64,000 nt of DNA from Paraburkholderia lycopersici (GTDB lineage Bacteria > Pseudomonadota > Gammaproteobacteria > Burkholderiales > Burkholderiaceae): assembly GCF_900096975.1 (NCBI RefSeq), contig NZ_FMYQ01000028.1:46758-110757 (forward strand), read 5' to 3'. Of the stretch, positions 48,778 through 57,313 are shown piece by piece. The notes below the pieces were generated by a model that had not been told where the DNA came from, made no database searches, and saw nothing but the letters and a program-made list of their open reading frames with translations. The first letter of the stretch is position 1. Each line of letters opens with the position of its first letter. The position numbers were made by a program, and so were the translations under genes.

Positions 48778-50124
48778 TCAGTTCGCCGCCTGCTGTTCGA
48801 AGCGCCTCAGCAGGTCGTTACCGCGCGAATTGGCGGAATCGAGCGCCTGCTGCGGCGTCTTGGCGCCCGTCCAGACCTGTTCGAGCTCTTCGTCCATGAT
48901 CGTGCGAATCTGCGGCATGTTGCCGAGGCGCAGGCCCTTGGTCCACGGTAGCGGCGGCTTGTTGAGCATCTGCTTCGTCGCCGTGTCGGCGCCGGGGTGC
49001 GACGCGTAGAAGCCCTGCTGCTGCGTGAGTTCGTAGGCGGCCTTCGTGACCGGCAGATAGCCCGTGTCCTGATGCCACTTCGCCGCAACCGCCGGCGAGC
49101 TCAGATACGCGAGGAATTTCGCCACGCCCCTGTAGACCTCGGGAGTCTTGCCGCCCAGCACCCACAGGCTCGCCCCGCCGATGATGGCGTTCTGCGGCGC
49201 GCCCTTCACGCCCGGGTCGTACGACATCATGCCGGTACCGAACTTGAACTTCGCGTACTGCTGCACGTTCGCGAGCGCACCCGACGATCCCATCATGATG
49301 CCGCAGTCGCCGCTATAGAACTTGGCGGTGGCTTCGTCCTTGCGGCCGACATAGGTGAAGGTGCCTTGCTTCGCCATGTTCTGCAGGAAGGCGATGTGCG
49401 CGACCTGCAGCGGCTTGTTGATTTCGAGCTGCGCGTCGAGACCGTCGAAGCCGTTGTTGCGCGTTGCGATCGGTGCGCCTTGCCACGCGCTGTAATTCTC
49501 GATCTAGATCCAGCCCTGCCAGCCTGTCGTGAAGCCGCAGGCCATGCCTGATGCCTTGAGCTTCGCGGCGGCGGCGGCGACTTCGGGCCAGGTCTTCGGC
49601 GGCGCATCGGGCAAGCCGGCCTTCTTGAAGGCGTCGCGATTGTAGTAGAGCACGGGCGTGGAGCTGTTGAACGGCATCGACACCAGATGGCCAGTCTTCG
49701 CGTCGCTGTAATAACTCGCGATGGTCGGTACGAATGCCTTTTCTTCGAGCGGCACGCCGGCGCTCTTCATGACGTCCGACACCGGCAGCACGGCCTTCTT
49801 CGCGTTCATCATCGTGGCGGTGCCAACTTCGTACACCTGAAGGATGGCCGGCGCATCGCCGCTGCGGTAGGCCGCGATGCCGGCGGCGAGCGTCTGGTCA
49901 TAGGTCCCCTTGAAGACGGGCACGATCTTGTATTCGCTCTGCGACGCGTTGAACTGCTGGGCAATCTCGTTCACGCGCTCGCCGAGCTGGGACTCCATGG
50001 CGTGCCAGAACTGGATTTCGGTGGCAGCGTGAACCGCCTGTGCGCCGCCTGCGAGCAGCACGGCGGCCATCAGCGTGCGCAAGCGGCCGCGCGAACCTGC
50101 GCGTCGTATCTCGTTCTTTTTCAT
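48778..50124 (-). pseudogene. ugpB: sn-glycerol-3-phosphate-type binding protein with an in-frame amber codon
   Basis: Reading through one stop gives a 448-codon UgpB-like extracellular solute-binding protein. It has a signal peptide ending AVHA, the motif IQFWHAMESQLGERVNEIAQQFNASQSEYKIVPVFKGTYDQTL and a C-terminal half with YVGRKDEATAKFYSGDCGIMMGSSGAL. A single TAG at 49504-49506 interrupts GFTTGWQGWI/IENYSAW, where relatives usually have a Gln, so CAG to TAG fits. Frame and homology are intact on both sides, so the inactivation is recent. The ugpAEC permease genes are absent. The 3' end touches the exbD remnant. Confidence 0.85.
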
Positions 50125-50481
50125 CTGGGTCTTTTCCTGTTATCGATCGTTGTCCCGGCTTCGATGGGATCTCGCTCAGGACTTTGCTTCAGGACTTCGA
50201 TTTTGGACTTCGATACACCGGGCCGCACGTCCATCGCCGGTTGCAGGCGCAACCGCATCGCAAGCAAGCTTGGGCCGAGAGCAGGGCAAGGGTAGCACAG
50301 CGTATGGGGCGCCCGTGTGATGGTGCGTTTTTCGGATCGGGCATCGCACCGATGCAGGCAATGCGTGCCACGTGGGCGCACACATGCAGGCCGGCCGGTT
50401 GTGCATTCAATGCCAAGGCGTGGATTACGGATGCCCTCGGAGCACGCTTATCCCGTCCGCGTCCTGGGTTGGAACCCCGGC
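50125..50481. other. Intergenic region
   Basis: 357 bases between the ugpB remnant and the acyltransferase gene, both on the minus strand. No ORF with a ribosome binding site, no hairpin-T-run terminator and no repeat was seen. Confidence 0.35.
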
Positions 50482-51603
50482 TTATTGCGGCATGGTCGCG
50501 TCCGCGGCGGCGGCGCGCTTCGGATGCGCCGCGAGCCAGCCGCGCGAGCGCGCGAGCAACGCACGCCGCACGGGCGTGTCGTAGTACCGGTCGACGCTCC
50601 ACGTGAGTAGCACGATGCCGGGCAGCAGGATCACGGCGCTCACGCCGGACGGATGCTGAAGCAAATGGCTGCGGTAGGCGAAATCCTGCACCATGAACGC
50701 GAACGGCACGTGAAGAACGTAGACGGCATACGAAATCGCCCCCGAAAAAGCGAAGAGGGACAGCAGGCGCGCGGGAGGCTCCACCCGGCATGCCGCCCAG
50801 ACGATGGCGGGAAGGGCGATGAGCGCGATCAACAGATCGACTGCGGGTTGATGGACCGTCGACCAGGGCATGAAGAGCAGGCCGACCGCCAGCACGACGA
50901 TGACGATCGCCGAAAGCGATCCGCGCCTGCGAGCGGGCCGGTGGAACCGATAGAGCAGCAGACCGGCGGGAAACGCATAGCCGAGGCGTGCAAACCCCAC
51001 ATAGAACGTCGGCCACGAAACACCATTGCTGAGGCCCGACGTATAGGCCGCTATGCCGAGTAAAACGCCCGACGCGCACATGATGAAAACGAGCACCCGT
51101 GTCGTCAGGTGGCGAAAGAACAGGCCGTAGGCCAGGCTCGCGGTCAGTTCGAAGAACAACGACCACGCGGGAAAATCAAGCGGATAGATCAGGTCGAGTT
51201 TTTCGGGGAGCGGATAGAACGTCCGCAGGGGAGCATGCGACGGCATCATCAGCAAACTGCCCGGGACCGCAGAAGCGATTTGATGCCAGTCGGATGCGGG
51301 AAGACGGTACGCGAGAGCAGCTACGCCGAGCGCGAGACCGGCGAAATAGAGCGGATACAGGCGAAACAATCGCAGTACGAAATACTTCTGCCAGTTCAAT
51401 TCGCCTGATGAAAGCTTTCTGTCGTAAGCGTTTGCAATGACGAAGCCGCTCATCGCGAAGAAGAGATCGACTGCCAGATAACCGTGTTCGATCTCAGGCA
51501 GGTGGTACAGCGCGTGGAAGTGCACGAAGACGACGACCATTGCCGCCGCGCCGCGCAGGCCGTCTAGCGTAGCGTATCTCGAGTCCGTATTCGGCTGTCG
51601 CAT
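50482..51603 (-). CDS. Membrane-bound acyltransferase (acyltransferase-3/OafA type)
   Basis: 373 residues with about ten membrane spans. The acyltransferase-3 N-terminal block is YATLDGLRGAAAMVVVFVHFHALY, followed by LAVDLFFAMSGFVIANAYDRKL and FVLRLFRLYPLYFAG. The conserved Arg and His residues of the family active site are present. Such enzymes O-acylate polysaccharides, LPS sugars or peptidoglycan, facing the periplasm. GGAGG lies directly upstream of the ATG. No glycan cluster surrounds it, so the acceptor is unknown. Confidence 0.88.
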   Translation of the reverse strand: MRQPNTDSRYATLDGLRGAAAMVVVFVHFHALYHLPEIEHGYLAVDLFFAMSGFVIANAYDRKLSSGELNWQKYFVLRLFRLYPLYFAGLALGVAALAYRLPASDWHQIASAVPGSLLMMPSHAPLRTFYPLPEKLDLIYPLDFPAWSLFFELTASLAYGLFFRHLTTRVLVFIMCASGVLLGIAAYTSGLSNGVSWPTFYVGFARLGYAFPAGLLLYRFHRPARRRGSLSAIVIVVLAVGLLFMPWSTVHQPAVDLLIALIALPAIVWAACRVEPPARLLSLFAFSGAISYAVYVLHVPFAFMVQDFAYRSHLLQHPSGVSAVILLPGIVLLTWSVDRYYDTPVRRALLARSRGWLAAHPKRAAAADATMPQ

Positions 51604-51782
51604 GGCCCCTCCGGCCGCGTTTATGGCGGCTTCCGCTGGAAAGGTACCCTGCGCAATGGTGACACGTTGGTGTGTTGACAGACATAACTCTCGAGATAAA
51701 TCCCGAGTTCGGATTTAAGGGAATCCCCTGGTCGCAACGGGCACGGATTTCCTGAGCCCTCGAAAGCGAGCGATTGCTCACC

Positions 51783-52487
51783 TTACTCGCCATTGTCCAG
51801 TGCACGTTGCTGATAGGAGAACGTGGTGGCAAACACGGCGTCTATATTGACGAACTGTCCAATGGTGCCGCCGCCCCGCAACCTGTCTTGAAGAACGTGC
51901 TCGGCGTCCAATAACTGCTCGGCTCGCTTCAGAATCCCTTCGCATTGGGCCAATGGCACCACCACGACTCCGTTATCGTCGCCCACGACAATGTCGCCGG
52001 GCGAGACGACAACGCCGCCGCACTGGACCGTCGCGTTGACCTCGCCATACCCTGCGATGGCCGCGACGTTCGGCACGATTCCGCGGCACACCACGGGAAA
52101 TCGTAGACGTCGTATCTCCGACACGTCGCGGCAGGCGCCGTCGATGACCGCAGCCACGACCCCGCGATTCAGCGCCGACAGCGTCATGTTCTCGCCCCAG
52201 AATGCCGTGCTGGCTGCGGTGTGTGCATCGATGACGACCACGTCGCCGGGCTCGCTGACATCGATCGCCTTGAAGGGCGCGGCAAGATCCGAAGCCAGGG
52301 TTCGGGCCGTCACGGCAGTGCCAACGAAGGCGACAGGTTCGAAGACCGGCCGCATCTGAACGGACATTGCTCCGAACCGTCCCATGCAATCGGACAACGC
52401 ACACGTTACGGATTCGTATGACGCAAGCAGTGCCCGATATCGCCGCATGACCTCGCCGGAAGGACGCGTGATGGATGGTAAGTTCAT
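51783..52487 (-). CDS. RraA-family protein (possible 4-hydroxy-4-methyl-2-oxoglutarate/oxaloacetate aldolase)
   Basis: 234 residues of the RraA/HMG-aldolase fold. Typical blocks are TALSDCMGRFG-like VTCALSDCMG, PGDVVVIDAHTAASTAFWGENMTLSALNRGVVAAVIDGACRDVSEIRRLRFPVVCRG, and VSPGDIVVGDDNGVVVVP. The Arg-Asp pair of DGACRD is the metal/substrate site of the aldolases. The RNase E-inhibitor name applies only to the E. coli subgroup. GGAGG is 6 bases before the ATG. It lies 109 bases after an isochorismatase-like gene, suggesting a small catabolic cluster. Confidence 0.85.
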   Translation of the reverse strand: MNLPSITRPSGEVMRRYRALLASYESVTCALSDCMGRFGAMSVQMRPVFEPVAFVGTAVTARTLASDLAAPFKAIDVSEPGDVVVIDAHTAASTAFWGENMTLSALNRGVVAAVIDGACRDVSEIRRLRFPVVCRGIVPNVAAIAGYGEVNATVQCGGVVVSPGDIVVGDDNGVVVVPLAQCEGILKRAEQLLDAEHVLQDRLRGGGTIGQFVNIDAVFATTFSYQQRALDNGE

Positions 52488-52596
52488 GGCAACCTCCGCC
52501 GCAGACTCGTCACCTCTGAATCATAGTGCAGCCTCGGAGCGACACTCATCGGACTGCCGACATGCTTACGCGATGGCGTTCAAGTTCCGCCCGTGG

Positions 52597-53262
52597 TCAA
52601 GCACGTCCGACGGCAGGCGTCCAGGTGAGCAACCGCAAGGCATCTGCGAGCGACAGCACCGTCGTGCGCGAATCGAATGCGGTGGAAAACAAATGCTCGT
52701 GTACCACGTGGTCCGGGTCGTAACAACAATCCTTCACCGTGTACAAGCGGAAATCCGCGTCACTCGCATACGCGACCGACGACAGCACGACACCGGTCGA
52801 AGCAATACCAACCAGAATCAGCGAATCGACACCTTGCGCACAAAGGCGCGCCTCCAGATCGGTGCCAAAGAACACTCTGGCGCGATGCGCGACGATGAGC
52901 GGTTCATTGGCCTGCTGGCCTAACTCGGGCGCAGTCCGATCATCGACAAAAAGGCCAAGTTGCTTGATTCCCTGCCCATTCTTGTTCAATGGGCTGACTT
53001 CCGGATAGCCCGGACTGAACCGGAGGTTGGCGAAATACACGCCGACGCCCCTGGTCCGCGCTGCGTCGCATAGCTTGCGCGTATTGGCGAGCAAGGCCGG
53101 CGCGACCGATGGAAAGAGCCCGAGAATATCGGTCTGATAATGCATGACGACAAGCGCGGTTTGCGCCGGGATGATTGCCGGAATCTGCGAACTCACGTGC
53201 TGCCCGGGCCGGCCGCCGATCCCGTCGTTTCCGCTGCCGCTGGAATTCACGCCGGTTTCCAT
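52597..53262 (-). CDS. Isochorismatase-like hydrolase with altered catalytic residues
   Basis: 221 residues with the isochorismatase (cysteine hydrolase) fold. The first strand, usually ALLVIDMQNDF with the catalytic Asp, reads ALVVMHYQTDILG, placing His where Asp is expected. The nucleophile strand, usually GxxTxxCVxxTA, reads VGIASTGVVLSSVAYASD with no cysteine. The protein may use different chemistry, as EntB-type isochorismatases do without Cys, or bind rather than cleave a ligand. The ATG at 53262 overlaps the stop codon of the H-NS-like gene (TGATG). Confidence 0.75.
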   Translation of the reverse strand: METGVNSSGSGNDGIGGRPGQHVSSQIPAIIPAQTALVVMHYQTDILGLFPSVAPALLANTRKLCDAARTRGVGVYFANLRFSPGYPEVSPLNKNGQGIKQLGLFVDDRTAPELGQQANEPLIVAHRARVFFGTDLEARLCAQGVDSLILVGIASTGVVLSSVAYASDADFRLYTVKDCCYDPDHVVHEHLFSTAFDSRTTVLSLADALRLLTWTPAVGRA

Positions 53263-53942
53263 CACCCCGCCGTTTCCCCGGCTGCGGCCTTTTTCATGAG
53301 TGGCCTCTTTGCAGCCGCGATATTCCGCGTAGCCGTCGTCCTCGCACTGGCTTTCCTGGCCGTGGACTTCCTCGTGACAGCACTCTTCGCAGTGACTTTC
53401 TTCAGCGAAGATTTCCTGGCGCCAGTTTCCTTCATCACGTATGTGGCCACGCCGTCAATCAGGAATGCGGTGCGGTCCCTGGCGCCCGCGAGCCATCCCG
53501 GCGCGGTACCACGACCGGACCAGGTCGCTCCGGTTTTCGGGTCGCGATACTTCGGCGGCTGCGGCCCACGCACGTAGTTACCTGCCTTTGGCGTTTTCAC
53601 TGCAGTAGCGGCTTTCGGCGTCGCGCCCGCAATCAGGAACTTGCTTCGGTCCCTTGCATTCGCAATCCACGCTGGTGCCCGACCATGCCCGGTCCAGGTC
53701 GCACCAGTTTTGGGATCGAGATATTTCGCAATCGAGGCACCCTGCCTTGCCGCTGCAATCGTTCCTGCTTTGCGACCAAACCGTTTACCAACGAATGCTT
53801 CAATATCGGCGACAGTTACCGAATGCGCTTCCATCAGGCTGCGAATCTTCTCGAGCACTGCCGTCGACTTCTTTGTCGTCAGCGCTTCTGCCTGGTCCTG
53901 GAGCTTTGCGATTCTTGCCTGAATCGATTCGAGCGTCGCCAT
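53262..53942 (-). CDS. H-NS-family protein with two DNA-binding domains
   Basis: 226 residues. The N-terminal coiled-coil oligomerisation part (MATLESIQARIAKLQDQAEALTTKKSTAVLEKIRSLMEAH) is followed by two copies of the H-NS C-terminal DNA-binding motif. These are YLDPKTGATWTGHGRAPAWIANARDR at about 74-99 and YRDPKTGATWSGRGTAPGWLAGARDR at about 129-154. A Lys/Ala/Thr-rich basic tail of about 50 residues resembles histone-H1-like tails. It presumably bridges and silences AT-rich DNA. The start at 53942 has AAGGA upstream. It overlaps the isochorismatase-like gene by one base, so the two are translationally linked. It lies in an accessory zone. Confidence 0.85.
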   Translation of the reverse strand: MATLESIQARIAKLQDQAEALTTKKSTAVLEKIRSLMEAHSVTVADIEAFVGKRFGRKAGTIAAARQGASIAKYLDPKTGATWTGHGRAPAWIANARDRSKFLIAGATPKAATAVKTPKAGNYVRGPQPPKYRDPKTGATWSGRGTAPGWLAGARDRTAFLIDGVATYVMKETGARKSSLKKVTAKSAVTRKSTARKASARTTATRNIAAAKRPLMKKAAAGETAG

Positions 53943-54137
53943 TCGCGGTTTTTCCTTTGATAAGATACTTCGTCGCACTATGCCACATCGTGCAGCAACC
54001 ACAACGTTAACTGTCGATTTAGTTTTCACCGGGCAATGCGAGGAACGTCGCTCTCCATTTCCAGGCGATTCGTGCAACACAACATTCGAATCGCGCTGAC
54101 GAAGAGAAAGGGTCCTGCTCCCGCGTTTGGACAACAC

Positions 54138-54356
54138 ATGGAACGAGAGACATACAAGGGATACGTTTTATGGGGCCACGCCATTGCACAACAGGCGGGG
54201 ATCCTCACTCCCGAGCACTATGCCGGGAGTGGTACGGTAACCCGGGACAACAAACTCATTGACGCTTCAGGCGTTCTGGATTTGTTTAATTCTGAAGATG
54301 ACGCGCAGAAAGCCGGATTAGCCTGGGCGCGAGCATGGGTGGACACTCACGGTTAG
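54138..54356 (+). CDS. Small hypothetical protein
   Basis: 72 residues (MERETYKGYVLWGHAIAQQAGILTPEHYAGSGTVTRDN...AQKAGLAWARAWVDTHG). It is acidic and probably cytosolic, and resembles short uncharacterised proteins common in this bacterial group. It is divergent from the H-NS-like gene with about 195 bases between. The Shine-Dalgarno is weak. No function can be assigned. Confidence 0.55.
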   Translation: MERETYKGYVLWGHAIAQQAGILTPEHYAGSGTVTRDNKLIDASGVLDLFNSEDDAQKAGLAWARAWVDTHG

Positions 54357-54660
54357 CGCTGTCGTTAAAGGCATCCCAAATCGTGGACCCAGATACGCAC
54401 AAAATCGTCCCGGCGCAATCGCCGGGACCGCACGACGTTCGCCGAATATCCGCCTGACAATGAAAAAGCATAATCACATTGACGACCTAACCCCCACATC
54501 TTTTAGTTAGTCATTCTTATCAATTCGGCAGCGTGCCGAAAAATCCGCGCGCGCCACACGCAGCCGGCGACGATGGTCGGTCTGCGCCATGGGTTTTGAC
54601 CATGATCCCGATTCTGGAATGGGGAGCGTTACGCAAAAACGCTCGCGGCCGCGAACTTCA
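54357..54660. other. Intergenic region before the manganese riboswitch
   Basis: About 300 bases with no gene or structured RNA recognised. The promoter for the riboswitch lies at its right edge. Confidence 0.35.
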
Positions 54661-54662
54661 GC

Positions 54663-54668
54663 TATAAT
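54663..54668 (+). promoter_or_regulatory. -10 element of the riboswitch transcript
   Basis: TATAAT, a perfect -10 hexamer, ends just before the riboswitch. No good -35 is found 16-18 bases upstream. Predicted initiation near 54675 fits the start of the aptamer. Confidence 0.6.
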
Positions 54669-54671
54669 CGC

Positions 54672-54795
54672 CCCCTGTCTTAGGGGAGTAGTCTGCTTCG
54701 CCGGCCCCGGCGAAGCGCCGCCGTCAACATAATTGGTGCGAGTTCACCATGGCGCCGGCAGCCGTATCGTGCGAATACGCGGCCTGACGAGACCT
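54672..54795 (+). promoter_or_regulatory. yybP-ykoY (manganese) riboswitch aptamer
   Basis: The RNA contains the family's two conserved blocks. TAGGGGAGTAG is near the 5' end, and GTCAACATA is followed by a variable stem and CCTGACGAGACC near the 3' end. In this riboswitch class these loops dock and bind Mn2+, turning on exporters or other metal-related membrane proteins. It lies upstream of an Na+/Ca2+-exchanger-family gene. Confidence 0.85.
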
Positions 54796-54840
54796 ATGAC
54801 GTTTTCCCTTTCACCCGGGCCGGGCGAAGGGAAGCGTCAT
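54796..54840 (+). promoter_or_regulatory. Expression-platform hairpin of the riboswitch
   Basis: A long, nearly perfect stem (ATGACG...CCCTT paired with AAGGG...CGTCAT) starts immediately after the aptamer. There is no T-run, so control may be translational or Rho-dependent rather than by intrinsic termination. Confidence 0.6.
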
Positions 54841-54929
54841 GGTTTCGGTGCCCGGCTCGCAAAATAACGGCAAAAAATGACTCGTCTCGCCCCACATCAC
54901 CCCCGCATTTGCGCCACGGAGCAAACGTC

Positions 54930-55928
54930 ATGATCTTGACGTTCGCCCTGCTCATTGCCGCGGCCGGCATTATCTATTTGTCCTGCGAGACCTTCGTCAA
55001 TAGCGTCGAGTGGCTCGGCCACAAGCTCAAGGTCACGCAAACCGCTACCGGAACGATCCTCGCAGCATTCGGCACGGCGCTGCCCGAGAGCGTAGTGACG
55101 CTCGTCGCCGTGGCCTTCGGGGGCAGTCCTGCGCACAAGGAAATTGGCGTTGGCGCGGCGATTGGCGGCCCGCTTGCGCTCAGCACGATCGCGTATGCCG
55201 TGGTGGGCGTCGCGCTGCTTGCCACGGCGGCGCGCGTGGGCCGCGAGCGCGCGGCCACGGTCGACGTGAATACCCGCCGCCTGCGTCGCGACCAGCTATG
55301 GTTCCTCGCGATCTTCGTCGCGAAGATCGCGCTCGGACTCGTGGTGCTCAGCTTCAAGCCGGTGTTAGGCGTAGCGTTCCTCGCGGCGTACGCGTTCTAC
55401 TGCTGGAAGGAACTCTCTGCCGAGGACAGCGGCGAAGTGGAAGGCGACCTCGAACCGCTGAAGCTGCGACCGCGCGACGCGAATCCCGGCATGGTCTGGA
55501 TTCTGCTCCAGACGGTGGGTGCGCTCGTCGTCATCTTCGTCGCCTCGCATCTGTTCGTGCAGCAGATCGGCGCGGTAGGGCCGTGGCTCGGCCTGAGCCC
55601 GCAACTGACCGCGCTGCTGTTCAGCCCGATCGCGACGGAGCTGCCCGAAATCATGAACGCAATCATCTGGGTGCGCCAAGGCAAGGAGCGGCTCGCGCTC
55701 GCGAACATCAGCGGCGCAATGATGATTCAGGCCACCATTCCTACCGCGTTCGGCCTCTTCTTCACGCCGTGGCATCTCGGCGCGCCGTCGATTCTCGCGG
55801 CCGCAACGACCATGGCCGCCATCCTTTTCCTGCAGTGGACGTTTCGCGCGCCGAGCGTGCGCAGCCGTCAGCTCACGCATGTCGGCTGGCTTTATGCCGT
55901 GTTCGCGGCGCTGCTGTTCGTGGTGTAA
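54930..55928 (+). CDS. Na+/Ca2+-exchanger-family cation transporter, probable Mn2+/Ca2+ exporter
   Basis: 332 residues with about ten membrane spans and the two inverted alpha-repeats of the CaCA superfamily. The first is LAAFGTALPESVVTLVAVAFG near residue 45. The second is FSPIATELPEIMNAIIWVRQGKERLALANISGAMMIQATIPTAFG near 235. The acidic residues of the repeats (TALPES, TELPE) form the ion site. The ATG at 54930 has GGAG 8 bases upstream. A Mn2+ riboswitch precedes it, so manganese, possibly with calcium, is the likely substrate and high Mn2+ should induce it. Confidence 0.88.
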   Translation: MILTFALLIAAAGIIYLSCETFVNSVEWLGHKLKVTQTATGTILAAFGTALPESVVTLVAVAFGGSPAHKEIGVGAAIGGPLALSTIAYAVVGVALLATAARVGRERAATVDVNTRRLRRDQLWFLAIFVAKIALGLVVLSFKPVLGVAFLAAYAFYCWKELSAEDSGEVEGDLEPLKLRPRDANPGMVWILLQTVGALVVIFVASHLFVQQIGAVGPWLGLSPQLTALLFSPIATELPEIMNAIIWVRQGKERLALANISGAMMIQATIPTAFGLFFTPWHLGAPSILAAATTMAAILFLQWTFRAPSVRSRQLTHVGWLYAVFAALLFVV

Positions 55929-55959
55929 CGCGACCTGGCCAGCCAAGGCGGCCGCCCGC

Positions 55960-56665
55960 GTGCCCGCGTGGTGATGCCGCCAGCGGATCATTTCCGAATG
56001 CCTCACCATGGCGACCAGCCGCCGCGCATCGTCCATCCTCGGGATGTCGTGGCAGGCGTGCCGGGTGAAGATCGGCACGAGATGCGCGAGCGGCGTCGCC
56101 CGATGGACCGCATGCACTCCGGCCGCCAGCGGGCCTCCATCACGGCCTCAACCGTTTCCTCCATGCGCGCCGTCTCGCGCGGCACAGCGGCCCCCACAAA
56201 CGCTCGGGGCCGGCGGGCGGCAGATCGCCGGGCGCGTGGTGCACCCCCCTGCCGACCACGCGGTCCATGGCGTCGATCACCGGCAGCGTCGAGGCGCCAT
56301 GGCGGCCGAACATTTCGCGTGCCGCATGCATATCCATCGTCACGGGTATCGCAGGACACACCATCGGCATGATCTCCTGACAAGTTAGTTCGTCGAACGA
56401 TTTGGGAGAAATGACGGCCGGTTCCAGTCAATACTGTGCGAGCGCGGCAAGCGACGCAGCCTCTGGCGCTGGACGAACTGCGGTGCGCGGATAGCGATGG
56501 CCTGTGAGCCCGTGGAACGCCAGGGCGACACCCAGCAAGACGATGGCTGAGACGCAATTGGCGCAAGCACAAAGTGAAAGCCCAACGCATGCATGGCGGT
56601 CAGCGCGACGGCGCCTGACGGTGCATGCAAGCAACGGCACAGGAACATCGTGCAGATGGCCGGAC
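55960..56665 (-). pseudogene. HPP-CBS membrane protein remnant
   Basis: Minus-strand frames carry pieces of one HPP-family membrane protein with CBS domains. LHAPSGAVALTAMHALGFHFVLAPIAS and SAIVLLGVALAFHGLTGHRYPRTA come from the HPP part in two different frames. CPAIPVTMDMHAAREMFGRHGASTLPVIDAMDRVVGRGV is a first CBS domain. HAVHRATPLAHLVPIFTRHACHDIPRMDDARRLVAMVRHSEMI is a second CBS in a third frame. The N-terminal spans are missing. Several frameshifts show long-standing decay. Confidence 0.75.
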
Positions 56666-56689
56666 TGTTTCCGTGTCCATCACGCTGAG

Positions 56690-56938
56690 CTGCATGCGCT
56701 GGGCGTATCGCTCTTTCTGATCGGCTTCGGTCAGGGCGTGGCGTTGCCCGCACTCCTAAGGCGCAACGTCGAACGCATTGATCGCTGCTGGTCGGGCCTC
56801 GCGGCTGAGTTCGTCCGCTCGGTTTTGCAGGTGAGCGCCGCGCTCGTCGTCGCGGTGCCCGACGGTCTCTTCTTTGCGCTCGCGGGACCTGACGCGAGCG
56901 GAGAACACGTCACTCGTATTAGCCGGTACTCGATCTGA
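56690..56938 (+). pseudogene. MFS transporter C-terminal remnant
   Basis: The frame LHALGVSLFLIGFGQGVALPALLRRNVERIDRCWSGLAAEFVRSVLQVSAALVVAVPDGLFFALAG resembles the tenth to twelfth spans of a drug-efflux type MFS protein. No start, N-terminal domain or ribosome binding site exists; upstream sequence on this strand is antisense to the HPP remnant. Confidence 0.6.
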
Positions 56939-56979
56939 CAGGTAACCAGTTCCCACAAACGGTTACCTCGGCGCCAGAA

Positions 56980-57313
56980 TCAGTCGAGGGCGGGAATTGT
57001 CAGCTGATTGCCATAGCGGCTAATGATCTTGATGTACGCCTCGATAGCCTGGCGTTCGAGCTTGCGCCGCGGCCACGAAACGACAAGGTTGACGGTCGGT
57101 GCGATGATGCTGTCCTTCCCGGACCGCGCGTGCCGAATCATCTAGTCGCGCGACGCAGGCGTATTCGTCTCGTGAAGTACGCAGCAGCATGTATTCGACG
57201 AGCGGGCACTCGCGGCGTTTGAGTTCGGCGTAGCGCTCGCCCGCGATCTGACACGTGCCGAGCCCGCCGACTGCTATGGCTCCCCCGATGGCAATGAATA
57301 GTCTGCCCGACAT
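56980..57313 (-). pseudogene. Frameshifted small membrane-anchored protein
   Basis: The ATG at 57313 opens MSGRLFIAIGGAIAVGGLGTCQIAGERYAELKRRECPLVEYMLLRTSRDEYACVARLDD with a single membrane span. After about 57135 the coding-like sequence continues in another frame as RSGKDSIIAPTVNLVVSWPRRKLERQAIEAYIKIISRYGNQLTIPALD to a TGA at 56980. One indel would rejoin them into a protein of about 110 residues. No family is recognised. Confidence 0.4.
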
